Part shown: positions 1 to 6,102 of the stretch, one piece after another
Numbering within the stretch: the stretch's first letter is position 1
Layout: each line of letters opens with the position of its first letter
NCBI GenBank assembly: GCA_014763515.1
Contig: JACXVH010000033.1
Span: forward strand, 1-15,288
Length of the DNA: 15,288 bases
From: Flavobacteriaceae bacterium
GTDB taxonomy: Bacteria > Bacteroidota > Bacteroidia > Flavobacteriales > Flavobacteriaceae
Direction of reading: 5' to 3'
The notes under the pieces: model-generated
Told to the model about the DNA's origin: nothing
What the model saw: only the letters and a program-made list of their open reading frames with translations
Databases searched by the model: none
Made by a program: the position numbers and the translations under genes

Positions 1-32
1 GGAACTATAGCAAGATTGCAAATACCAAACAT

Positions 33-129
33 TCAATTGAATTGATAATTAACAATTGATAATTAAGAAATGAATATAACATAATCCAAAACTAATTATC
101 AATTGTCAATTTTTAATTGTTAATTATTT
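33..129. repeat. AT-rich inverted/direct repeat mosaic downstream of the thiolase
   Basis: This gap consists almost entirely of AATTGATAATT-type words. AATTGATAATT occurs at 40-50 and 54-64 as a direct repeat with a 14-nt period. Positions 47-65 pair with 93-111 in 18 of 19 positions, giving a hairpin with a 27-nt loop. The 12-mer ATTATCAATTGT is present here on both strands (52-63 minus, 95-106 plus) and again at 3942-3953. The hairpin could terminate the thiolase transcript, but it has no GC clamp. I see no gene in positions 1-129. Confidence 0.6.
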
Positions 130-1308
130 TTATGCTCTTTCGATTACGATTGCAGAAGCACCGCCACCGCCATTACAAATAGCTGCTGCACCTAATTTTG
201 CATTATTTTGTTCTAAAACATTGATTAAAGTAACAATGATTCTTGCTCCAGAACAACCAAGAGGGTGTCCTAACGAAACAGCACCACCATTAACATTTAT
301 ATTATTTTCAGATAAACCTAAAATTTTAGCATTAGCTAATCCTACAACTGAAAAAGCTTCGTTAAATTCAAAATATTCAATATCAGAAATAGATAAACCA
401 GCTTTATCTAACGCTTTAGGTAAAGCCTTTGCTGGAGCTGTAGTAAACCATTTTGGTTCTTGAGCAGCATCAGCATAAGATTTAATATAAGCTAAAGGTT
501 TTAATCCTAGCTCGTTTGCTTTTTCTTCGCTCATTAAAACTAAAGCTGCAGCACCATCATTAATTGTTGAAGCATTTGCGGCTGTTACGGTACCTTCTTT
601 AGTAAAAACTGCAGGTAATGAAGGTATCTTATCTAATTTTACATTAGTAAACTCTTCATCTTTCGAAACAATAATTGGTTCTCCACGTCTTTGAGGAACT
701 TTTACAGGTACAATTTCAGTGTTAAACTTTCCTGCTTCCCAAGCAGCAGCAGAACGCTCATATGATTGAATTGCAAAACGATCTTGTTCTTCACGAGATA
801 TATTATATTCTGAAGCACATAAATCGGCACAAACCCCCATTGAATTGTTGTCGTATGCATCTGTTAAACCATCTTTTTGAAGTCCATCAACCATAGTAGT
901 AGGACCAAATTTAACTCCATTTCTTAAATGAACATAATGAGGAATTAAACTCATGTTTTCCATACCACCGGCAACAATAACGTCTGCATCACCACTCATA
1001 ATTGCTTGAGCACCTTGCATAACAGCTTTCATGCCACTTGCGCAAACTTTATTCACTGTAGTACACGGTACAGTATCAGGTAAACCTGCATACATAGCAG
1101 CTTGTCGAGCTGGTGCTTGACCATTACCTGCTTGTACAACATTTCCCATTAATACTTCATTTACTTCTTTTGGATCTAAATTTATTTTAGCCAATGCTCC
1201 TTTAATTGCTGTTGCTCCAAGTTTAGTTGCAGGAACTGTTGAAAGAGCTCCCATAAAACTTCCCATTGGTGTACGAACAGCAGAAACTATTACGACTTTT
1301 TTATTCAT
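130..1308 (-). CDS. Acetyl-CoA C-acyltransferase (thiolase)
   Basis: A full-length 392-residue thiolase, the usual size for the family. It catalyses thiolytic cleavage of 3-ketoacyl-CoA or the reverse Claisen condensation of two acetyl-CoA in the cytosol. The nucleophilic cysteine is visible in NKVCASGMKA (Cys89). The C-terminal half has the NEAF motif, the catalytic His in GGAVSLGHPLG near residue 350, and the second cysteine in CNGGGGASA near residue 380. Sequence alone does not separate a degradative FadA-type enzyme from a biosynthetic acetoacetyl-CoA thiolase, so I give no symbol. No fadB-like partner is next to it. The gene stands alone: upstream are 217 nt up to the divergent tRNA-Ser, and downstream is an AT-rich repeat. 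I saw no clear TAnnTTTG box before the start; TAAATTCGC upstream is only a weak match. Confidence 0.93.
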   Translation of the reverse strand: MNKKVVIVSAVRTPMGSFMGALSTVPATKLGATAIKGALAKINLDPKEVNEVLMGNVVQAGNGQAPARQAAMYAGLPDTVPCTTVNKVCASGMKAVMQGAQAIMSGDADVIVAGGMENMSLIPHYVHLRNGVKFGPTTMVDGLQKDGLTDAYDNNSMGVCADLCASEYNISREEQDRFAIQSYERSAAAWEAGKFNTEIVPVKVPQRRGEPIIVSKDEEFTNVKLDKIPSLPAVFTKEGTVTAANASTINDGAAALVLMSEEKANELGLKPLAYIKSYADAAQEPKWFTTAPAKALPKALDKAGLSISDIEYFEFNEAFSVVGLANAKILGLSENNINVNGGAVSLGHPLGCSGARIIVTLINVLEQNNAKLGAAAICNGGGGASAIVIERA

Positions 1309-1372
1309 TTTATTGAAAATTAAATTGGTTTTGCGAATTTACTATTTTAATTGATTATATATTGTATTTTAT

Positions 1373-1412
1373 TAAAAAAAAAAATTACCTCTATCTGTTT
1401 GAAATATAGAGG
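1373..1412 (-). terminator. Hairpin plus T-run upstream of the thiolase (minus orientation)
   Basis: On the minus strand CCTCTAT (1412-1406) and ATAGAGG (1394-1388) form a 7-bp stem with an 11-nt loop, followed by a long T-run (complement of the A-run at 1373-1384). This has the form of an intrinsic terminator. No minus-strand gene precedes it, so it may block antisense transcription leaving the tRNA region, or act as a leader attenuator about 65-100 nt before the thiolase start. Confidence 0.4.
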
Positions 1413-1458
1413 CTTTCAAATAAGTTTAAAAAAAATATAAAAAAAAACAAAAAAAGTG

Positions 1459-1489
1459 TTGTAAAATAGCTTTGTTTACTATACATTTG
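1459..1489 (+). promoter_or_regulatory. Bacteroidota-type promoter for the tRNA-Ser-Pro-Arg cluster
   Basis: TTG at 1459-1461 and TACATTTG at 1482-1489, separated by 20 nt, match the Bacteroidota primary sigma consensus (TTG, about 19-21 nt, TAnnTTTG). It ends 36 nt before tRNA-Ser, which fits a short processed 5' leader. Confidence 0.75.
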
Positions 1490-1525
1490 CAACCGCAAAA
1501 AAGATAAGTTCTTATATAGATTAAA

Positions 1526-1609
1526 GGAGAGGTGCCGGAGTGGTAACGGAGCAGATTGCTAATCTGTCGACGGGTAACTGTCGCCAGGGTTCGAGTCCCT
1601 GTCTCTCCG
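1526..1609 (+). tRNA. tRNA-Ser (GCT)
   Basis: A complete class II tRNA. The acceptor stem GGAGAGG (1526-1532) pairs with TCTCTCC (1602-1608) with one G-T wobble, and G1609 is the discriminator. The anticodon stem GCAGA/TCTGT encloses loop TTGCTAA with anticodon GCT at 1558-1560, which reads AGC and AGT. The long variable arm (CGAC and GTCG, 1568-1583) is the serine hallmark. The T-arm carries GGTTCGAGTCC. CCA is not encoded, so the 3' end must be added by a nucleotidyltransferase, as is usual in Bacteroidota. It is the first gene of a three-tRNA transcript. Confidence 0.97.
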
Positions 1610-1621
1610 CTTTATTTTTTT

Positions 1622-1696
1622 CGGGGTGTAGCGTAGCCCGGTCATCGCGCCTGGTTTGGGACCAGGAGGTCGCAGGTTCGAATCCTGCCACCCCGA
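1622..1696 (+). tRNA. tRNA-Pro (TGG)
   Basis: Acceptor stem CGGGGTG (1622-1628) pairs with CACCCCG (1689-1695), with A1696 as discriminator. The anticodon stem CCTGG/CCAGG holds loop TTTGGGA with anticodon TGG at 1657-1659, able to read CCN through wobble. The T-arm GGTTCGAATCC is standard and CCA is not encoded. It lies 12 nt after tRNA-Ser and must share its promoter. Confidence 0.97.
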
Positions 1697-1729
1697 CTAT
1701 AACTTTTTACAGAAATTGTTCTGTTAAAT

Positions 1730-1803
1730 GGTCCAGTAGCTCAGCTGGATAGAGCAACTGCCTTCTAAGCAGTAGGTCTCAGGTTCGAATCCTGACTGGA
1801 TCA
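1730..1803 (+). tRNA. tRNA-Arg (TCT)
   Basis: Acceptor stem GGTCCAG (1730-1736) pairs with CTGGATC (1796-1802) with one G-T pair, and A1803 is the discriminator. Anticodon stem ACTGC/GCAGT with loop CTTCTAA gives anticodon TCT at 1764-1766, which reads AGA and AGG, the arginine codons favoured in AT-rich genomes. No encoded CCA. Last gene of the plus-strand cluster, directly followed by a terminator hairpin. Confidence 0.97.
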
Positions 1804-1804
1804 C

Positions 1805-1836
1805 AAAAAGCCGATTAAATGTAATCGGCTTTTTTA
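1805..1836 (+). terminator. Intrinsic terminator of the tRNA cluster
   Basis: A 13-bp stem pairs 1805-1817 with 1822-1834 around an AATG-type 4-nt loop (core GCCGATTA/TAATCGGC) and runs straight into a T-run. It is placed 1 nt after tRNA-Arg. Its T-run is also the outer part of the next hairpin's left arm. Confidence 0.9.
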
Positions 1837-1888
1837 TTAAAAACTAAAACCATCTGCTTTGCAGATGGTTTTAGTTTTTAATAAAAAA
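1830..1888. repeat. Perfect 28-bp inverted repeat between convergent tRNA genes
   Basis: Positions 1830-1857 are the exact reverse complement of 1861-1888, with a 3-nt loop TTT at 1858-1860. The apex is CCATCTGC/GCAGATGG and the base is A/T-rich. As RNA it can act as a terminator on either strand; as DNA it is long enough to extrude a cruciform. It shares bases with the hairpins on both sides, so the three folds are partly exclusive. Confidence 0.9.
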
Positions 1889-1911
1889 AGCAACACAAAT
1901 GTGTTGCTTTT
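1886..1911 (-). terminator. Intrinsic terminator of tRNA-Val
   Basis: An 11-bp stem pairs 1886-1896 with 1901-1911 around loop AAAT (core GCAACAC/GTGTTGC). Read on the minus strand it is followed by T residues (complement of 1882-1889). It starts 9 nt past the 3' end of tRNA-Val. Confidence 0.8.
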
Positions 1912-1919
1912 AAATCTTG

Positions 1920-1994
1920 TGGGCAATAAGGGATTCGAACCCCTGACCCCCTCGGTGTAAACGAGGTGCTCTGAACCAGCTGAGCTAATTGCCC
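1920..1994 (-). tRNA. tRNA-Val (TAC)
   Basis: On the minus strand, acceptor GGGCAAT (1994-1988) pairs with ATTGCCC (1927-1921), and the discriminator is A (T at 1920 on the plus strand). The anticodon stem CCTCG/CGAGG encloses loop TTTACAC with anticodon TAC, which reads GTN. D-arm and T-arm (GGTTCGAATCC) are intact and CCA is absent. It converges on the Ser-Pro-Arg cluster and has its own promoter upstream. Confidence 0.97.
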
Positions 1995-2043
1995 CAATAA
2001 AATGCTTTACTTTACTGTTGTCAGTAGTTCCGTATTGCGAGTG

Positions 2044-2073
2044 CAAATATACACTGATTATTTGTATTTGCAA
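2044..2073 (-). promoter_or_regulatory. Bacteroidota-type promoter for tRNA-Val
   Basis: On the minus strand TTG (2073-2071) and TATATTTG (2051-2044) are separated by 19 nt, an excellent match to the Bacteroidota consensus. The -7 box ends 49 nt before the tRNA 5' end. Confidence 0.8.
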
Positions 2074-2091
2074 GTGTTTTGGAAAGAAATT

Positions 2092-2478
2092 TTATTTTTT
2101 TTCTATGTTTTCCAAAACAACTTTATCAGTGTAGTTTACCATAGTAATGGTAATTTCTTCATTATGAATTGTTTTACCTTCAATAACGTACACTTTTCCT
2201 TTTTTAAAAGCTTTGTTACTTTTTGAAAAATCTACATCGCCATATTGTAAAGTGTTTTTAATATCGTTTAAATTGACCCAAGATTCGTCTAAAATATTTT
2301 GAGCTTTTGGAGTAACATCCATTGGTTTTTTTCTTAAATCTTGTAAAACTCTACAATTTGGTAAATAACAGAATGCAACACCTTTCGACTCTGCTTTTGC
2401 CCCTAAAAACCAAATGACAAAGAAAACACCTAATAACAATCCGAATAAATAATATGCAAATCTAAATTTGAATTTCAT
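2092..2478 (-). CDS. Small membrane-anchored protein, possibly DUF4258 family
   Basis: A 128-residue protein. It has a basic N-terminus (MKFKFR), one hydrophobic segment at about residues 9-27, and then a soluble domain of about 100 residues. The pattern fits a single-pass anchor or uncleaved signal with the domain outside the cytoplasm. The C-terminal part contains YGDVDFSKSN followed by KKGKVYVIEGKT, which I recall from Flavobacterium proteins labelled DUF4258. That assignment is from memory and tentative, and no function is known to me. Two Cys in a CYLPNCRVL segment near residues 37-45 could form a disulfide. A TACCTTTG box (2500-2493) lies 15 nt before the ATG, so the gene is probably transcribed from its own promoter with a very short leader. 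Confidence 0.8.
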   Translation of the reverse strand: MKFKFRFAYYLFGLLLGVFFVIWFLGAKAESKGVAFCYLPNCRVLQDLRKKPMDVTPKAQNILDESWVNLNDIKNTLQYGDVDFSKSNKAFKKGKVYVIEGKTIHNEEITITMVNYTDKVVLENIEKK

Positions 2479-2492
2479 TTTTTATTTTTTTG

Positions 2493-2500
2493 CAAAGGTA
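2493..2500 (-). promoter_or_regulatory. Candidate -7 box (TACCTTTG) for the small membrane protein
   Basis: TACCTTTG followed by C matches TAnnTTTG on the minus strand. I see no TTG at the expected distance upstream, so this is a half match. It would give a leader of only about 10 nt. Confidence 0.45.
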
Positions 2501-2523
2501 AAACTTAATTTCGCATTAGCGGT

Positions 2524-2612
2524 AGAAGTGATATCCTTTTTTGTTTTCGACTTTACTCAAATAAACAAAAAAGATAGAACGAATAACGCGACCGAATGTA
2601 ATGAGGGAATGC
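2524..2612. repeat. Intergenic hairpin and repeat-like block after the alanine dehydrogenase-like gene
   Basis: TATC-C-TTTTTTGTTT (2532-2546) pairs with AAACAAAAAAGATA (2563-2576), apart from one bulged C, around a 16-nt loop containing CGACTTTACTC. A non-coding segment of higher GC than the surrounding gaps follows (GCGACCGAATG, then GAGGGAATGC). From memory, similar blocks lie after genes in several Flavobacterium genomes, which would make it a dispersed repeat that doubles as a terminator. That is inference. Confidence 0.5.
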
Positions 2613-2613
2613 T

Positions 2614-3810
2614 CTAAAATACTATTAAATTAATATCTCGATATTCTAAATTAAACCAATCGGCAATAGCTTTATTTGTTAATAGACCATGATAACTATA
2701 AATTCCATTTTTTAAACCTCTGTTACATCTAATAGCACTTTCGAGTCCGCCATCATCTGCAACATGAAGTAAAAGTGGTGTAATGATATTGCTAATAGAC
2801 ATTGATGCGGTTTTAGAATATCGTGAAGGAATATTAGGAACACAATAATGTATCACATTATTTTTTATAAAAGTAGGTCGTTCATGTGTTGTAATTTCAG
2901 AAGTTTCGAAACAACCACCTGTATCGATACTAACATCTACTATAACGGCTCCTTTTTTCATTTGTTCAACCATAGTTTCTGTTACTAAAACTGGCGCTCT
3001 GTTTTTTCCTCTAGTTGCACCAATAGCAACATCACAACGCATTAAAGATTTTAGTAATATTTTATCTTGAATAGTAGAAGTAAAAATTCGATGTTGTAAT
3101 AAATTTTGAAGCCTTCTTAATCGAGTAATTGAGTTGTCAAAAACTTTTACACTAGCACCTAAACCTAGAGCAGTTCTAGCTGCATATTCTGCTACGGTTC
3201 CAGCTCCTAAAATAACCACTTCTGTAGGTCGAACTCCAGTTATATTTCCAAATAACAATCCTTTTCCAATATTTTGGTTTATCATGAGTTCAGCAGCTAT
3301 GTGTATTGAAGCAATTCCCGCAATTTCAGATAATGATTTTACCGCTGGATAAGAGCCATCTTCGTCTTTTAAAAATTCGAATGCTAAAGCTGTTATTTTC
3401 TTTTTAGATAAAGATTCAAAATATTCCTTTTTCTGAGTTTTTAATTGAATAGCTGAAATAATAATTGCTTTGGGATTCATCATTTCAATTTCAGAAAGAG
3501 TGGGTGGTTCTACTTTTAAAATTATTGGACAACTAAAGACTTTTTTTGTGTCGTTTGTAATTTCGGCACCAGCATCGCTGTATTCTTTATCCGAAAAACT
3601 TGCACTTTCGCCTGCACCCGCTTCAATTAATACTCGATGACCATGAGATGTTAATGAAGCCACAGCATCGGGTGTTAAACAGATTCTTCGCTCTTGGTAT
3701 GCAATTTCTTGAGGAACTCCAATAAATAATTCACTTTTATGTCGAGCCACTTCAAGCTTTTCTTCTTGAGGCATTAATTGCGAAGTGGAAAAAGGACTAT
3801 ATATAGCCAT
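2614..3810 (-). CDS. Alanine dehydrogenase-like protein (AlaDH/PNT family)
   Basis: A 398-residue AlaDH/PNT-family protein; canonical alanine dehydrogenases are about 370. Alanine dehydrogenase interconverts L-alanine and pyruvate plus ammonia with NAD. Extra length lies at the N-terminus (about 25 residues before FIGVPQE) and at the C-terminus. The Rossmann motif GAGTVA (202-207) and the following Asp of VKVFDNS are present. By comparison with Bacillus and mycobacterial Ald, conserved residues are an Arg of RRICLTP, Lys99 (ILKVEPP), Asp296 (VDVSIDTGG) and Asn326 (HYCVPNIP). The catalytic His of the YLHLA motif is replaced by Gln122 (SAIQLK). NAD-dependent oxidoreductase is therefore safe, but alanine as substrate is uncertain. 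The gene is 135 nt downstream of tsaE and may be read from the porX-tsaE transcript. Confidence 0.8.
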   Translation of the reverse strand: MAIYSPFSTSQLMPQEEKLEVARHKSELFIGVPQEIAYQERRICLTPDAVASLTSHGHRVLIEAGAGESASFSDKEYSDAGAEITNDTKKVFSCPIILKVEPPTLSEIEMMNPKAIIISAIQLKTQKKEYFESLSKKKITALAFEFLKDEDGSYPAVKSLSEIAGIASIHIAAELMINQNIGKGLLFGNITGVRPTEVVILGAGTVAEYAARTALGLGASVKVFDNSITRLRRLQNLLQHRIFTSTIQDKILLKSLMRCDVAIGATRGKNRAPVLVTETMVEQMKKGAVIVDVSIDTGGCFETSEITTHERPTFIKNNVIHYCVPNIPSRYSKTASMSISNIITPLLLHVADDGGLESAIRCNRGLKNGIYSYHGLLTNKAIADWFNLEYRDINLIVF

Positions 3811-3884
3811 GGTTAGGTTTTAGTTAAGTTGTGCCAATTTAGCTATTTTTTTTAGAATAGTAAATAGAAAATCACAGAATTATA

Positions 3885-3957
3885 AATTACGAATTACGAA
3901 TGTAAAATTATCAACTAACAATTATTCATTATCCATTGTTCATTATCAATTGTTAAT
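3885..3957. repeat. AT-rich tandem repeats at the tsaE 3' end
   Basis: AATTACG is repeated in tandem at 3885-3898. TTCATTATCCATTG (3925-3938) is followed directly by TTCATTATCAATTG (3939-3952), a 14-nt tandem repeat with one mismatch. The 12-mer ATTATCAATTGT (3942-3953) is shared with the repeat at 33-129. The tsaE stop codon (3946-3948) lies inside the second 14-nt unit. Confidence 0.65.
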
Positions 3958-4359
3958 GGTCAATTCTCGTTTTCCGTTTTCTAAAACTTTGATAGTAATG
4001 CTAGCATGATCAATAGGAATAAGATTTGGTGTCTTCTCTGGCCATTCTATAAAACACCAATTCCCAGAATAAAAATATTCGTCAATTCCCATGTCATAAG
4101 CTTCAATTTCAGAGTTTAAACGGTATAAATCGAAATGATAAATTATTTCACCATTTTCCGTTTCATATTCATTTACCAATGAAAATGTTGGACTACTAGA
4201 ATTATCTTTTACTCCTAAATGTTTTACAAGTGCTTTGATTAAAGTTGTTTTTCCAGCACCCATTTCGGCATTAAAGGTTATAACCTTTTTTAATTCAGAA
4301 ATATTTAAAATTTCTTGTGCAAGACTATCTATTTCTTCTAATGAATAAATTTTAATCAT
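3946..4359 (-). CDS. tsaE: tRNA t6A37 biosynthesis ATPase TsaE
   Basis: A 137-residue P-loop ATPase. TsaE works with TsaB and TsaD in the cytosol to transfer the threonylcarbamoyl group to A37 of tRNAs that read ANN codons. The Walker A motif is EMGAGKTTLIKAL (about residues 31-43). It is followed by the family signatures SSPTFSLVNEY, HFDLYRL and the acidic FIEWPE segment. Length is close to the family norm (about 135-155). It starts 8 nt after the porX stop on the same strand, which implies co-transcription. The C-terminus (ELTINN) runs into the AT-rich repeat at 3925-3952, so the last few codons and the stop come from repeat sequence. Confidence 0.93.
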   Translation of the reverse strand: MIKIYSLEEIDSLAQEILNISELKKVITFNAEMGAGKTTLIKALVKHLGVKDNSSSPTFSLVNEYETENGEIIYHFDLYRLNSEIEAYDMGIDEYFYSGNWCFIEWPEKTPNLIPIDHASITIKVLENGKRELTINN

Positions 4360-4367
4360 TCTTAAAA

Positions 4368-5921
4368 CTATTTTGGTTCAAAAATCAAACAAGGAATAAT
4401 CATTTCTTCTAATGAAATTCCACCGTGTTGATAAGTGTTTCGGTAATAACTTACATAATGATTATAATTATTTACATAAGCTAAAAACAAATCATTTTTA
4501 GCAAAAATAAAAGAACTACTCATATTTATAGCTGGTAAACCAACTTTTTTAGGATCTTTTACTGCATAAACATCTTTATCTTCATAAGTTAAACTTCTAC
4601 CTGTTTTATAACGAAGATTTAAGGAAGTGTTTTTGTCGCCTATTACTTTACTTGGATTTTTACAATTGATGGTTCCGTGATCTGTGGTTAAGATTAGTTT
4701 AAAACCATTTTGTTGGGCTAATTGTATTAACTCTAATAATGGAGAATTTTTAAACCAACTTAATGTTAATGAACGATAAGCTTTATCATTTGAAGCTAAT
4801 TCTTTTACAACATCCATTTCTGTTTTAGCATGAGAAAGCATGTCTACAAAATTGTAAACCACTGTAGTTAAATCGTTGTTTTTTAAAGATTTAAAGTTTT
4901 CAACAAGTTTTCTACCATCTTTGTTGTTTGTAATTTTATAATATTCTTGTTTAATGTTTAAACCTAATCGTTTTAATTGTTCGGATAAAAATTCTCCTTC
5001 AAACAAGTTTTTTCCGCCATCATCGGTGTCATTTTTCCAATATTGAGGATATTTTTTTTCCATTTCTGAAGGAAGCAATCCAGAGAAAATGGCATTTCTA
5101 GCATACTGAGTTGCTGTTGGTAAGATAGAGTAGTAGCTCACTTCTTTTTCTAACTTATAATGGTTTCCAACAATACTTTCAAAAGCTTTCCACTGATCGT
5201 AACGTAAATTATCTATTACAACAAAAAGAATTGGTTTGTCTTTTTTACGAATTTCGGGAGCCACAAGTTTTCCGAATAATTGATGAGATAAAACTGGCGC
5301 ATCATCTTCTTCTTGAATCCAATCTTCATAATTTTTTTCAATAAATTTTCCAAATTGAACATTTGCTTCAGTTTTTTGGCTTTCCAAAATTTCCACCATT
5401 CCTTGATCTTCAATATTCTCAAGTTCAATTTCCCAGTAAATCAATTTTTTATATAATTCTACCCAATCTTCATAAGAATTTACCATTGCAAGTTCCATTG
5501 CAATTTTTCGAAATTCTTTCTGGTAATCCAAAGTTGTTTTTTCAGAAACTAAACGAGAATGGTCGAGATTCTTCTTTAAACTTAGTAAAATTTGATTTGG
5601 ATTAACCGGTTTTATCAAATAATCGGCAATTTTAGAACCAATAGCTTCTTCCATAATATATTCTTCTTCACTTTTGGTAATCATAATCACCGGAACCGAA
5701 GATTTCTTTTCTTTTAATTCAGCTAATGTTTCAAGACCACTTAAACCAGGCATATTTTCGTCAAGAAAAACAATATCAAAATTATTTTCTTCGAAAAGTT
5801 CAATAGCATCTTGTCCGTTATTACAAGTGGTTACGTCGTAATTTTTCTTTTCTAAAAATAGAATGTGAGGTTTTAATAAATCAATCTCATCATCTACCCA
5901 AAGTATTTTTATTGGAGTCAT
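4368..5921 (-). CDS. porX: PorX: response regulator with PglZ phosphatase-fold output domain (type IX secretion)
   Basis: A 517-residue two-domain protein. Residues 1-120 are a receiver domain with acidic pair Asp10/Asp11, phospho-acceptor Asp54 (VFLDENMPG), Thr82 and Lys104. A helical linker (about 125-205) leads to a PglZ-type alkaline-phosphatase-fold domain. Probable metal or catalytic positions are Asp237 (VVIDNLRYD), a Thr in ILPTATQYARN (269 or 271), Asp360 and His364 (FVDMLSH), Asp414 and His415 (TTDHGT), and His499 (YQHGG). In Porphyromonas and Flavobacterium, PorX is the cytoplasmic response regulator tied to kinase PorY and sigma factor SigP, and is needed for type IX secretion; its PglZ domain is a zinc-dependent phosphodiesterase. 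No porY or secretion gene is in this window. It is divergent from the HD-domain gene across 181 nt and shares a strand with tsaE 8 nt downstream. Confidence 0.94.
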   Translation of the reverse strand: MTPIKILWVDDEIDLLKPHILFLEKKNYDVTTCNNGQDAIELFEENNFDIVFLDENMPGLSGLETLAELKEKKSSVPVIMITKSEEEYIMEEAIGSKIADYLIKPVNPNQILLSLKKNLDHSRLVSEKTTLDYQKEFRKIAMELAMVNSYEDWVELYKKLIYWEIELENIEDQGMVEILESQKTEANVQFGKFIEKNYEDWIQEEDDAPVLSHQLFGKLVAPEIRKKDKPILFVVIDNLRYDQWKAFESIVGNHYKLEKEVSYYSILPTATQYARNAIFSGLLPSEMEKKYPQYWKNDTDDGGKNLFEGEFLSEQLKRLGLNIKQEYYKITNNKDGRKLVENFKSLKNNDLTTVVYNFVDMLSHAKTEMDVVKELASNDKAYRSLTLSWFKNSPLLELIQLAQQNGFKLILTTDHGTINCKNPSKVIGDKNTSLNLRYKTGRSLTYEDKDVYAVKDPKKVGLPAINMSSSFIFAKNDLFLAYVNNYNHYVSYYRNTYQHGGISLEEMIIPCLIFEPK

Positions 5922-6019
5922 AGTATCTTCTAAGTTTTTAATAGCGCAATTTACTATTTATACAACGATGTTTGTTTTAAAATTAGTATAAAGTTTTATA
6001 TAATTTTAATTGATTTTTT

Positions 6020-6054
6020 AGGAAACGTTTTAATTAAAAAAAGTTTCCTTTTTT
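6020..6054 (+). other. Hairpin with T-run just upstream of the HD-gene promoter
   Basis: AGGAAAC (6020-6026) pairs with GTTTCCT (6043-6049), extended inward by TTTT/AAAA past one mismatch, with loop AATTAA. A T-run follows to 6054. It resembles a plus-strand intrinsic terminator but no plus-strand gene precedes it, and its T-run overlaps the -33 TTG of the next promoter. It may insulate the operon or serve as an operator in the porX-HD divergent region. Confidence 0.4.
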
Positions 6055-6083
6055 GTTAATATAGTAATAATTAATTATTTTTG
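6053..6083 (+). promoter_or_regulatory. Bacteroidota-type promoter for the HD-domain gene and lpx operon
   Basis: TTG at 6053-6055 and TATTTTTG at 6076-6083 are 20 nt apart. The -7 box ends 19 nt before the GTG start at 6103, so the leader would be only about 12-15 nt. It is the only clear promoter ahead of the long plus-strand run. Confidence 0.7.
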
Positions 6084-6102
6084 TATTTCTAATATAGAAC
6101 TT

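Noticed and set aside
221..463. Antisense reading frame inside the thiolase
   Set aside because: Shadow of a strongly conserved gene on the other strand, no start context or homology.
1430..1456. A-rich tract as a possible UP element or small RNA
   Set aside because: It may help the tRNA promoter, but there is nothing beyond base composition to support a separate feature.
1540..1752. Open reading frame of 70 codons on the plus strand
   Set aside because: It runs across tRNA-Ser, tRNA-Pro and the start of tRNA-Arg; the tRNAs explain the sequence.
1837..2073. Open reading frame of 78 codons on the minus strand
   Set aside because: It covers tRNA-Val, its promoter and the terminator hairpins and has no protein-like features.
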